Shown here in pieces: positions 15,619 through 23,531 of a DNA stretch of 64,000 bases. This DNA comes from Symbioplanes lichenis (GTDB taxonomy: Bacteria; Actinomycetota; Actinomycetes; Mycobacteriales; Micromonosporaceae): NCBI RefSeq assembly GCF_030709675.1, contig NZ_JAUZQD010000019.1, forward strand, positions 1-64,000, given 5' to 3'. The stretch's first letter is position 1; every line of letters begins with the position of its first letter. The position numbers and the translations under genes are program-made. The notes under the pieces are model-generated. The model did no database searches. It saw nothing but the letters and a program-made list of their open reading frames with translations, and was not told where the DNA came from.

Positions 15619-18497
15619 GTCAGCGTGATGTCGGCCCGCCGGTTCCGAGCCATCCCGGCCGCGGTCTTGTTGCTAGCCGCCGGGTTGGCCTGCCCCTTGC
15701 TGACCACCACGGTACGCACCCCGAGCCCCGCCGAGACCGACGAGCACACCGCCCGCGCCCGCTTCCGTCCCAGCACGAGCCCGGCGGCCCGGGACCCGCG
15801 GTCGTCGGTGTAGCCGGTGCACGTGACAGTCCGCACCCCGGCCAGCTGCCGGCGCACCCCGGCGAGGTACCGCGCCTGGGCCGTGCCGATAGCCGTCGAG
15901 CCCGAGGCGAAGGAGACCGCGCGCGGCAGCGTGAAGGAGCTGAGCACCAGGTGCGTACGACTGGAAGCGCGCAAAGTCCGCCCGCTCGAAGGCACCGTGG
16001 TGATCGCCACCGCGACCGGATACCCGCCCGGTCGCGCGGCCAGCGCCCGCCCCGCCGCGTTCAGCGTCACCGGCACCACCACCCGCCGGGAAGCCGTGGT
16101 CGTCACGACAGCCCCGCGCCCGAGCGTGAGCCGTCGCCCGGACACCGTGCTCCACAACAGCACGGTGTTCCGCCCCCGGACCGCGCTGCTGAACGTGGCA
16201 GTGGCCGTCATCGTGGCGCGACTCGGGCGACCATTGGTCACGACCCGCTGGCCGACGATCACGCGCGCCGAGCCGGTGGACGGCTGAGGCCCCTCGGGCT
16301 CGTTCCCGGCGGCCGTGACGACGGCGGTGTAGCGGCCGGTGACCACGGAACCGACCGCGTCGGTGAGCCGGTAGGTGACGGCGGTCGCCCGGCCGGTGAA
16401 GCCCGCCCGGGGGACGAACGTGATCGTGCCCGTCGTGGCGTCCAGGGCGTACGTGCCTTGCGCCACGGTGACCGTACTCACGGGGGAACCGGAAGCGTCG
16501 AGCAGCGTGACCGCACCGCCCGCCGGCACCGGCACCGTGGCCTGCTGGCTCGTCTCCCCGCTGCCGGAGCTGCCGGTCGTGGTCGGCGCGACGGTGACCG
16601 GCAGCGCCATCCGGCGCGTCGTGCCCTGCGGGTCCACGCCCAGCGCGAGGAACGTGTGCGCGCCCGCGTCCAGCGTCGCCGGCACCGTCACCGGCAGCGC
16701 GAAGGCGCCCTGCGCGTCGGTGGTGACCGTACCCAGCACGATCGGATCGGAATAGATCGTCACGCGGGCGGTCGAGTGCGGCGCGAAGCCCGTGCCGATG
16801 ACGGTGATCGTCTGCTCCGGCGCGGTGAGCGCGACCGGCCCCTTGTCGGTGGTCAGCGTGGCGGGCACATCGGCGGGCACGGCCGGCGGCGCCACTGGGG
16901 CGACCGGCGTCACAGCGTTCGAGGCCGGCGACGGGGCGGACGAGCCGCCCGGACCGCGCGCGACCACGGTGACGGTGTACCTGGTGCCCGCGACTGCGCC
17001 GATCACACAGGTCAGGGCGGAGGTCGAGCACGAGTTGCCGCCCGGCGTGGCGTAGGCCGTGTAGCCGGCGACGTTCCCGGAAGCGGCCGGCCACGACACA
17101 TTGATCGACGAGGTGCCCGCCGTCGCCGTGGGAGCCGCCGGGGCACCAGGCGGCGTGTAGACCACCGGCGCCGAGGGCGTGACCGGCGCCGACGGGTCCG
17201 ACTGGTTGCCGGTGCCGATCGCGTTGGTCGCGGACACCCGGAACGTGTAGGCCGTGCCCGGGGTCAGCCCCGCGATCTCGCAGGTCAGCGCGGTGCCCGA
17301 GCAGGTCGCGCCCGGGACCGCCACATTGCCCGCGTAGGCCTGGACCGTGTACGACGTGATCGGTGACCCCCCGTCGCCCGGCGCGGACCAGGTGATCGTG
17401 GCCTTGCCCACACCGGCCGTGGCCGTGGGCGGCGCGGGCTCACCGGGCGCCGACTGCGTGCCCAGCGCGACGATCTGGTTCGTGCCGCTCACCACCACAT
17501 GGAGGGTCCGGCCGGGCCCGAACGCCAGGGCGACCGCGCCCGGGGTGTGCGAGCTCAGCGCGGGCCCCTCGGTCACCGGCCCGCTGACGTAGTCGCCCGC
17601 CACCACCGGCGCCTGACCGAGGGAGGCCGGGGTCACGCCGACCCACTGGACCGAGCCGTAGCCGTTCGCGGTGTAGAGGCTGCCGTCGGTGTCGAAGGCG
17701 ATCGCCTCGGCGGAGACCGACGACTTGACCAGCTGCGTGAGGCCGCCGACGATCCGGAAGATCGAGCCCTTCTCCACGTCCGAGAAGTAGACGGTCCCGG
17801 CGGCGTCGACGGCGACGCCCGTCGGCCGGCGGATCGGGGTGGTGAGGGGGTTCTGCCCGGCCACGGTGTCGCCGTAGTTGCCGGTCCCGGCGACGATCGT
17901 CAGCTGCCCGGTGCCCAGGTCGATCGCGCCGACCTGGTGGTTGCCCTCGTCGCCGACGTAGAGGGTGCCGTTCGCCACGGTCAGCTGCCGCGGCGAGGCC
18001 AGCTTGCTCGCGGCGGCCGGCCCGTTGGTCATGAGACCCCCGACGCCCGTGCCCGCGAGGACCGTCAGCTGCCCGGCCGCGTCGATCCGGTAGATCGCGG
18101 CGTTCTGGTGGTCCGCCACGTACAGGTTGCCGCCGGACCACGCGACGCCGCTCAAATCACCGAGCACGGCACTCGCCGCCGGCCCCGGCGCGGGCAGCCC
18201 GGCGCCGCAGGTCGTCCCGGCGACAACGCTGATCACCCCGGCGGCCGTGATCTTGTCGACCCGGCAGTCGGCGCCGGTCACATAGACGGTGCCGTCCGGG
18301 GCGACCGCCACGCCCCGCGGACGGTCGAGCGGCGACTGCCGGGCCGGGCCGGGCACCACCGCGCCCGCGACGCCGGTGCCGGCCACCACGCGCAGGGTGA
18401 ACGTGCGCGGTTCGATGTCGGCGAGCGCCGGGGCGGGCAGGGCGGCGCCGATCAGAGCGGCGGCGAGGGCGGCAAAGGTGAGGCGGCGGACAGACAT
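15612..18497 (-). CDS. Secreted NHL-propeller / FN3 / OmpA-like protein
   Basis: A 961-aa exported protein of unknown role. Residues 1-26 form a signal peptide (cleavage likely after PAPALA). About 35-340 are NHL-type beta-propeller repeats (PRGVAVAPDGTVYVTG, PTGVAVDAAGTVYFSD). Two fibronectin type III domains follow (to ~530), each with a Cys pair. Then come an IPT/Ig-like domain, a CshA-type repeat (TGTITFVPRAGFTGRATAVTYR) and a C-terminal OmpA-like domain (ARNRRADITLTY, GYTDDRGSRAAG). No LPXTG anchor is seen, so the OmpA-like end may bind peptidoglycan. TACCGT 6 nt before the ATG suggests a leaderless message. Confidence 0.85.
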   Translation of the reverse strand: MSVRRLTFAALAAALIGAALPAPALADIEPRTFTLRVVAGTGVAGAVVPGPARQSPLDRPRGVAVAPDGTVYVTGADCRVDKITAAGVISVVAGTTCGAGLPAPGPAASAVLGDLSGVAWSGGNLYVADHQNAAIYRIDAAGQLTVLAGTGVGGLMTNGPAAASKLASPRQLTVANGTLYVGDEGNHQVGAIDLGTGQLTIVAGTGNYGDTVAGQNPLTTPIRRPTGVAVDAAGTVYFSDVEKGSIFRIVGGLTQLVKSSVSAEAIAFDTDGSLYTANGYGSVQWVGVTPASLGQAPVVAGDYVSGPVTEGPALSSHTPGAVALAFGPGRTLHVVVSGTNQIVALGTQSAPGEPAPPTATAGVGKATITWSAPGDGGSPITSYTVQAYAGNVAVPGATCSGTALTCEIAGLTPGTAYTFRVSATNAIGTGNQSDPSAPVTPSAPVVYTPPGAPAAPTATAGTSSINVSWPAASGNVAGYTAYATPGGNSCSTSALTCVIGAVAGTRYTVTVVARGPGGSSAPSPASNAVTPVAPVAPPAVPADVPATLTTDKGPVALTAPEQTITVIGTGFAPHSTARVTIYSDPIVLGTVTTDAQGAFALPVTVPATLDAGAHTFLALGVDPQGTTRRMALPVTVAPTTTGSSGSGETSQQATVPVPAGGAVTLLDASGSPVSTVTVAQGTYALDATTGTITFVPRAGFTGRATAVTYRLTDAVGSVVTGRYTAVVTAAGNEPEGPQPSTGSARVIVGQRVVTNGRPSRATMTATATFSSAVRGRNTVLLWSTVSGRRLTLGRGAVVTTTASRRVVVPVTLNAAGRALAARPGGYPVAVAITTVPSSGRTLRASSRTHLVLSSFTLPRAVSFASGSTAIGTAQARYLAGVRRQLAGVRTVTCTGYTDDRGSRAAGLVLGRKRARAVCSSVSAGLGVRTVVVSKGQANPAASNKTAAGMARNRRADITLTY

Positions 18498-18503
18498 GCC
18501 CGC

Positions 18504-18509
18504 ACGGTA
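18504..18509 (-). promoter_or_regulatory. -10 hexamer, leaderless start of secreted NHL protein
   Basis: On the minus strand TACCGT ends 6 nt before the ATG at 18497. A small inverted repeat TCCCGA-TATT-TCGGGA lies just upstream at 18521-18536 and could be an operator. Confidence 0.5.
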
Positions 18510-18545
18510 AGCCCCCCTAGTCCCGATATTTCGGGAAAAGCGGAA

Positions 18546-19640
18546 TTACTTCACGGACGTCTGCACGAACGGCGGCTTCACGACCCGCGCGGGCAGCCGG
18601 CGCCCCCGCACCTCGATCTCAACCTCGTCGCCCTCCTTGAGCGACGCGGCCGTGTCGAGCAGGGCCAGGGCGATGCCCACCTTCTTCGTCGGCGAAAACG
18701 TGCCACTGGTCGTCTCGCCCACGAGGGTGTCGCCTGCGAAGACCTGCATGTGCCCGCGCGGCACCCCGCGACCGGTGAGCTCGAGCCCGCGCAGGGTGCG
18801 CCGGGGCCCCGCCGTCTTCTCGGCCGTCAGGACCTCCCGGCCCCAGAACGCCGGCTTGGACCAGCCGACCGCCCATCCCGAGCGGGCCTGGACCGGCGTG
18901 ATGTCGAGGGAGAGCTCCTGGCCGTGCAGGGGGTAGCCCATCTCCGTACGTAAGGTGTCGCGCGCGCCCAGACCGCACGGCTGGACCCCCGCGGCCACCA
19001 GCGCGTCCCACACCCGGACCGCGTCGCCGGCCGGGACGACCAGCTCGTAGCCGACCTCACCCGTGTAACCGGTGCGGCAGACGATCAGGTCGACGCCGTC
19101 GAGAACGGCCGGCGAGAACGACATGTAACCGTGCTCGACCGGCAGGCCCAGCGCCTGGACGATCTCGGGCGACCGCGGCCCCTGGACCGCGAGGACGGCG
19201 TGATCCTGGTGCTCATTCGTGACTTTCACAGCGGAAGGCGCCGCCGCCTGCAGCCGGCGCACCACCTCGGCCGTGTTGGCGGCGTTCGGGATGAGGAAGA
19301 CCTCGTCGGGCCCGATCAGATAGGCGATCAGGTCGTCTACCACGCCGCCCGAGGCGTCGTCGCAGCACAGCGTGTACTGCGCCTGGCCCGGCGCGATGCG
19401 GCCCAGGTCGTTGGTGAGGCAGGCGTTGACGAACTCCGCCGCGCCCGGGCCGGTGACCCGGGCCTTGCCGAGGTGGGAGACGTCGAACACACCGGCGGCC
19501 TCGCGCACCGACGCGTGCTCGCGCAGGACACCGCCGCCCGCGTACTCGAGGGGCATTTCCCAGCCGCCGAAGGCCGCGAACTTGGCTCCCAGAGCGCTGT
19601 GGCGCTCGTGCAGGGGGGAACGGAGCAGGTCTGTGGACAT
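18546..19640 (-). CDS. gcvT: Glycine cleavage system T protein (aminomethyltransferase)
   Basis: T protein (364 aa) of the glycine cleavage system; it transfers the aminomethyl group from the lipoylated H protein to tetrahydrofolate, releasing ammonia. Recognisable are MPLEYAGGGVLREHASVREAAGVFDVSHLGK-type N-terminal residues (seen in parts), the catalytic/folate region with FVNACLTNDLGRIAPGQAQY, CRTGYTGEVGYELVVPA, LGARDTLRTEMGYPLHGQEL and the C-terminal GETTSGTFSPTKKVGIA. TAAGTT sits 7 nt before the ATG, so a 5' leader with a glycine riboswitch is unlikely. It is divergent from pepA. The complex is lipoate-dependent, like the sucB product. Confidence 0.95.
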   Translation of the reverse strand: MSTDLLRSPLHERHSALGAKFAAFGGWEMPLEYAGGGVLREHASVREAAGVFDVSHLGKARVTGPGAAEFVNACLTNDLGRIAPGQAQYTLCCDDASGGVVDDLIAYLIGPDEVFLIPNAANTAEVVRRLQAAAPSAVKVTNEHQDHAVLAVQGPRSPEIVQALGLPVEHGYMSFSPAVLDGVDLIVCRTGYTGEVGYELVVPAGDAVRVWDALVAAGVQPCGLGARDTLRTEMGYPLHGQELSLDITPVQARSGWAVGWSKPAFWGREVLTAEKTAGPRRTLRGLELTGRGVPRGHMQVFAGDTLVGETTSGTFSPTKKVGIALALLDTAASLKEGDEVEIEVRGRRLPARVVKPPFVQTSVK

Positions 19641-19647
19641 GAGTGGC

Positions 19648-19653
19648 AACTTA
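19648..19653 (-). promoter_or_regulatory. -10 hexamer, leaderless start of gcvT
   Basis: Minus-strand TAAGTT followed by seven bases and the gcvT ATG at 19640. Confidence 0.5.
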
Positions 19654-19694
19654 CCCGTGACCTTGCATGTGGTTAGCATCGGCGGGACACCACC

Positions 19695-19723
19695 TGTGTC
19701 CGGCGCGACCCGTGCCGGACACA
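19695..19723. promoter_or_regulatory. 10-bp inverted repeat between gcvT and pepA
   Basis: Perfect arms TGTGTCCGGC (19695-19704) and GCCGGACACA (19714-19723) with a 9-nt spacer, in the 141-bp divergent gap about 60 bp before pepA. It may be a pepA leader hairpin or a regulator site shared by both genes. Confidence 0.5.
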
Positions 19724-19781
19724 CCACGCCACCGGGGCGTCCCACGAGACAGCTCCGGCCCAGTGACCGCGGAGAGCCCGA

Positions 19782-21332
19782 GTGACCCACCCCTCCCCCA
19801 CTTTGCGCCTGGCCGACGGCGACCCCGCCGAGCTGACTGTCGACGCCCTCGTCATCGGGCTGCACAGCCAGCCGGAGGAGGCGGGCGCGCTGCTGCCCGC
19901 GGCCGGCGCCGAGAGCATCGCCGCCGCGTTCGACGGCAAGCTCACCGCCACGCTGGCGCTGCTCGGCGCGACCGGCGCCCCCGGCGAGGTGACGAAGCTC
20001 GCCACACTCGGCACGGTCGCCGCGCCGCTGATCGTCGCCGTCGGCCTGGGCGACGAGCCGTCCGGGTCCGCCCCGGGCACCGAGACCCTGCGCCGCGCGA
20101 CCGGCGCCGCCGTGCGCGCGCTGGCCGGCAGCGAGTCGGTCGCGCTGGCCCTGCCGGTGCCCGACGACGCCGACGCGCCCGGCGTGCTGCGCGCGATCCT
20201 CGAGGGTGCGCTGCTCGGGTCGTACAAGTTCGCGGGCTACAAGACCAAGCCGCAGCCGGCCCGCCGCGACCCGGTGAAGAACATCACGGTGACCGTCGCC
20301 GACGCCGCCGACGAGGCCGCGCTCGCCGAGGTGACCCGGGCCGAGATCGTGGCCCGGGTCGTGCGCCTCACCCGCGACTGGGTCAACACCGTGCCCAACG
20401 AGCTGCGCCCGCCGTCGTTCGCCGACGCCGTGTCCGCGGCCGCCGAGGGCACCGGCCTGGAGGTCGAGGTGCTCGACTTCGACCAGCTCAAGGCCGGGGG
20501 CTACGGCGGCATCGTCGCGGTCGGCCAGGGCTCCGAGGCCCCGCCGCGGCTGGTCAAGCTCTCCTACACCCCCGCCGGCGTGGCGAACCCGAAGCGCGTC
20601 GCGCTCGTCGGCAAGGGCATCACCTTCGACACCGGCGGCCTGAGCATCAAGCCGACCGCCGGGATGTGGGAGATGAAGTCCGACATGGCCGGCGCCGCCG
20701 CCGTCGGTGCCGCGATGCTCGCCGTCGCCGCGCTCAAGCCGGGCGTGGCCGTCAGCGGCTATCTGGCCATGGCCGAGAACATGCCGTCCGGCACCGCCTA
20801 CCGCCCCGGCGACGTCATCACGATGTACAACGGCAAGCGCGTCGAGGTCCTCAACACCGACGCCGAGGGCCGCATGGTGCTGGCCGACGCGATCGCCCGC
20901 GCCTGCGAGGACGGCACCGACTACATCTTCGAGACCTCCACGCTCACCGGCGGCCAGGTCGTCGCGCTGGGCAAGCGCATCGCCGGCGTCATGGGCACCC
21001 CGGAGACGATCGAGCGCGTCAAGGTCGCCGGCGACAGCGTCGGCGAGCCCGCGTGGCCGATGCCGCTGCCCGACGACGTGCGCAAGGGCATGGAGTCCGA
21101 CATCGCCGACATCAGCCAGGTCAACTCGTCCATGGACCGCGCCGGGCACATGCTGCAGGGCGGCGTCTTCCTGCGCGAGTTCGTGGCCGAGGGCGTGCAG
21201 TGGGCGCACATCGACGTGGCGGGCCCGGCCTACCACACCGGGGAGCCGACCGGTTACTGGTCGAAGGGCGGCACGGGCGTCCCGGTCCGCACCTTCCTCG
21301 CGCTCATCGAGGACATCGAGAAGAACGGCTGA
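19782..21332 (+). CDS. pepA: Leucyl aminopeptidase (M17)
   Basis: Cytosolic M17 aminopeptidase of 516 aa that removes N-terminal residues from peptides using two divalent metals. The C-terminal catalytic domain shows GKGITFDTGGLSIKP (metal-binding Lys and Asp), KSDMAGAAAV and the family signature NTDAEGRMVLADA. The N-terminal ~170 residues are the more variable hexamerisation domain. The GTG has GGAGAG 5-6 bases upstream. A stem followed by TTTT after the stop codon ends transcription. Confidence 0.95.
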   Translation: MTHPSPTLRLADGDPAELTVDALVIGLHSQPEEAGALLPAAGAESIAAAFDGKLTATLALLGATGAPGEVTKLATLGTVAAPLIVAVGLGDEPSGSAPGTETLRRATGAAVRALAGSESVALALPVPDDADAPGVLRAILEGALLGSYKFAGYKTKPQPARRDPVKNITVTVADAADEAALAEVTRAEIVARVVRLTRDWVNTVPNELRPPSFADAVSAAAEGTGLEVEVLDFDQLKAGGYGGIVAVGQGSEAPPRLVKLSYTPAGVANPKRVALVGKGITFDTGGLSIKPTAGMWEMKSDMAGAAAVGAAMLAVAALKPGVAVSGYLAMAENMPSGTAYRPGDVITMYNGKRVEVLNTDAEGRMVLADAIARACEDGTDYIFETSTLTGGQVVALGKRIAGVMGTPETIERVKVAGDSVGEPAWPMPLPDDVRKGMESDIADISQVNSSMDRAGHMLQGGVFLREFVAEGVQWAHIDVAGPAYHTGEPTGYWSKGGTGVPVRTFLALIEDIEKNG

Positions 21333-21349
21333 TTGCCCGCTCGCCCTCC

Positions 21350-21388
21350 GCGGCACCGTCCGGCTTCCCGGGCGGTGCCGCTGCTTTT
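21350..21388 (+). terminator. pepA terminator
   Basis: Perfect 9-bp stem GCGGCACCG / CGGTGCCGC (21350-21358, 21373-21381) followed by TGCTTTT, one of the few U-tract terminators in the window. Confidence 0.75.
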
Positions 21389-21538
21389 CCGAATACGGGT
21401 GCCGGGGCCGGCCGCGAAGCCCGGGGCCGCCGTGGTGTGCAGCGCCGGCCGCTGCCGTCCCGGCCTCCGTACGCTGCCGCCGCCCGGGTCGGTGGTTGCG
21501 CCGAAACGGCCCGGCAGGCTCCGGAAAGCGACAGACTA

Positions 21539-21632
21539 GGCGGGCCGGCGCTTCCGGCCGGCGTCTCGCTCAGGCGGGCCGGCGCTTCTGGCGGGCGTCT
21601 CGCTCAGGCGGGGCGGCGTTTCCGGCGGGCGT
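21539..21632 (-). repeat. Three-fold 34-bp tandem repeat over a gene 3' end
   Basis: Units at 21539-21572 and 21573-21606 and a partial third from 21607 overlap the last codons of the adjacent minus-strand gene (...RRKRRPA-stop). Each unit on the minus strand reads a version of RKRRPA followed by TGA or its remnant, so the duplicated segment includes the stop codon. Confidence 0.75.
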
Positions 21633-21924
21633 TGAAGTCGCGCATGCGCTGGGGGTAGCCCATGAGCCGGATGTCGTAGACCGGCATCGCCAGCTCGTGG
21701 GCGAAACGGCGGGCCGCCTCGGGCGATCCGATGCGGCGGCGGGTCCACTCGCCGTCGTGGGCGATGAGGAGGATGGTGGTCTCGGTCACCGTGGTCTCGG
21801 GCTCGATGAAGGCCTCGACCCCCCGGCGGGAGCGCACGAACTCCGCCAGGTGCTCGAGGTCGGCGCGATCGACCGTGCGGCCGCCCGGGCGGGACGGCTG
21901 CCTGCGCCGCCGGAACCAGGCCAC
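21604..21924 (-). CDS. Conserved small actinobacterial protein between pepA and lpdA
   Basis: Protein of 106 aa, start GTG 21924 supported by GAAGGAG seven bases upstream. It begins VAWFRRRRQPSRPGG and contains FVRSRRGVEAFIEPETTVTETTILLIAHDGEWTRRRI (split here for description), a mixed alpha/beta pattern; its C-terminus is very basic (RDFNARRKRRPA). Similar genes occur near lpdA in other actinobacteria and are sometimes labelled oxidoreductase, but I see no cofactor motif. Function unknown. Confidence 0.75.
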   Translation of the reverse strand: MAWFRRRRQPSRPGGRTVDRADLEHLAEFVRSRRGVEAFIEPETTVTETTILLIAHDGEWTRRRIGSPEAARRFAHELAMPVYDIRLMGYPQRMRDFNARRKRRPA

Positions 21925-22105
21925 GGGCAACTCCTTCGTTCTGTCCGCGGAAGCGGGGTCGGCTGCCGCAAGGGTACGTCCCGGCGTCCGTGTCGTGGGG
22001 CACCTGACTGCACTGAGCGCTTCCTCAAGTGACAAGATGGCCAGGACAGCTGTGACCGTTTCCATCATGTGACCCATGAGGCAACGACGCGATCTGGGAG
22101 TAGAC

Positions 22106-23491
22106 GTGAGCCAGCCTGGCGGAACCTTCGACATCGTGATCCTCGGCGCCGGCAGTGGCGGCTACGCGGCCGCTCTGCGCGCGGCCGAGCTGGGTCTGAG
22201 CGTGGCGCTGATCGACAAGGCGGAGCTGGGCGGCACCTGCCTGCACCGCGGGTGCATCCCGACGAAGGCGCTGCTGCACGCCGCGGAGCTGGCCGACCAG
22301 ACCCGCGAGAGCGAGCAGTTCGGCGTCAAGGCCGACCTGGTCGGCATCGACATGGCCGGGGTCAACGCCTACAAGGACGGCGTGGTCGGCCGGCTCTACA
22401 AGGGCCTGCAGGGCCTGCTCAAGCAGGACAAGATCACCGTGGTGCAGGGCGCCGGCAAGCTCGTGGCGCAGGACACGGTCGAGGTCGACGGCCGGCGTTA
22501 CACCGGCCGCAACGTGATCCTGGCGACCGGCTCCTACTCGCGGACGCTGCCGGGCCTCGAGGTCGACGGCACCCGCGTGCTGACCAGCGAGCACGCCCTC
22601 AAGCTGGACCGCGTGCCGAGCTCGGCGATCGTGCTGGGCGGCGGCGTCATCGGCGTCGAGTTCGCCAGCGTGTGGAAGTCCTTCGGCGCCGACGTCACGA
22701 TCCTCGAGGCGCTGCCCCGGCTCGTGGCCGCCGAGGACGAGGAGGTCTCCAAGGCGGTCGAGCGCGCGTTCCGCAAGCGGAAGATCAACTTCAAGGTCGG
22801 CAAGCCGTTCGAGAAGGTCGAGCACACCGAGAACGGTGTGCGGGCCACCCTGACCGGCGGCGAGACCGTCGAGGCCGAGATCCTGCTCGTGGCCGTGGGC
22901 CGGGGCCCGACGACGGCCAACCTCGGCTACGAGGAGCAGGGCGTCACGCTCGACCGCGGCTTCGTCATCACCAACGAGCGGCTGCACACCGGCGTCGGCA
23001 ACATCTACGCGGTCGGCGACATCGTGCCCGGCCTGCAGCTCGCGCACCGCGGCTTCCAGCAGGGCATCTTCGTCGCCGAGGAGATCGCGGGCCTCAACCC
23101 GGCCGTGATCGACGAGGCCGGCATCCCCCGCGTGACCTACTCCGACCCCGAGGTCGCCTCGGTCGGCATCACCGAGGCCAAGGCCAAGGAGAAGTTCGGC
23201 GCCGACAACGTCGAGACCTACAACTACAACCTGGGCGGCAACGGCAAGAGCCAGATCCTCAAGACCCAGGGCTTCGTCAAGCTCGTCCGGGAGAAGGACG
23301 GCCCGGTCGTCGGCGTGCACATGGTCGGCGCGCGGATGGGCGAGCTCGTCGGCGAGGCGCAGCTGATCTACAACTGGGAGGCCTTCCCGGCGGAGGTCGC
23401 CCAGCTGGTCCACGCCCACCCGACGCAGAACGAGGCGCTCGGCGAGGCCTTCCTGGCGCTCGCGGGCAAGCCCCTGCACGCCCACAGCTGA
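22106..23491 (+). CDS. lpdA: Dihydrolipoyl dehydrogenase (E3)
   Basis: Flavoprotein of 461 aa that reoxidises dihydrolipoamide on E2 subunits (and GcvH), passing electrons to NAD+. Seen are the FAD-binding GAGSGGYAAALRAAELG, the redox disulfide in GGTCLHRGCIPTKA, the NAD-binding GGGVIGVEFASVWKSFG, the second FAD motif IYAVGDIVPG and the C-terminal catalytic HAHPTQNEALGEAF (His-Glu dyad). GTG 22106 has GGAG five bases upstream; the ATG at 22076 lacks a site. sucB follows after 40 bp in the same direction, so E3 and E2 are probably co-transcribed. Confidence 0.95.
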   Translation: MSQPGGTFDIVILGAGSGGYAAALRAAELGLSVALIDKAELGGTCLHRGCIPTKALLHAAELADQTRESEQFGVKADLVGIDMAGVNAYKDGVVGRLYKGLQGLLKQDKITVVQGAGKLVAQDTVEVDGRRYTGRNVILATGSYSRTLPGLEVDGTRVLTSEHALKLDRVPSSAIVLGGGVIGVEFASVWKSFGADVTILEALPRLVAAEDEEVSKAVERAFRKRKINFKVGKPFEKVEHTENGVRATLTGGETVEAEILLVAVGRGPTTANLGYEEQGVTLDRGFVITNERLHTGVGNIYAVGDIVPGLQLAHRGFQQGIFVAEEIAGLNPAVIDEAGIPRVTYSDPEVASVGITEAKAKEKFGADNVETYNYNLGGNGKSQILKTQGFVKLVREKDGPVVGVHMVGARMGELVGEAQLIYNWEAFPAEVAQLVHAHPTQNEALGEAFLALAGKPLHAHS

Positions 23492-23531
23492 TCGAGAACA
23501 CGCTTACAAGCGGTTAAGGAGTTCGAAGAAA

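Noticed and set aside
15951..18953. Long plus-strand frames across the secreted NHL gene
   Set aside because: Shadows with Arg/Gly-rich composition; the minus strand has a signal peptide and recognised domains.
19641..19781. Glycine riboswitch before gcvT
   Set aside because: gcvT has TAAGTT 7 nt before its ATG, leaving no leader, and no paired aptamer pattern is visible.
19641..21356. Upstream extension of the gcvT frame antisense to pepA (total 936 residues)
   Set aside because: The extra ~570 residues are low-complexity antisense of pepA; gcvT starts at MSTDLLRSPL, after TAAGTT-N7.
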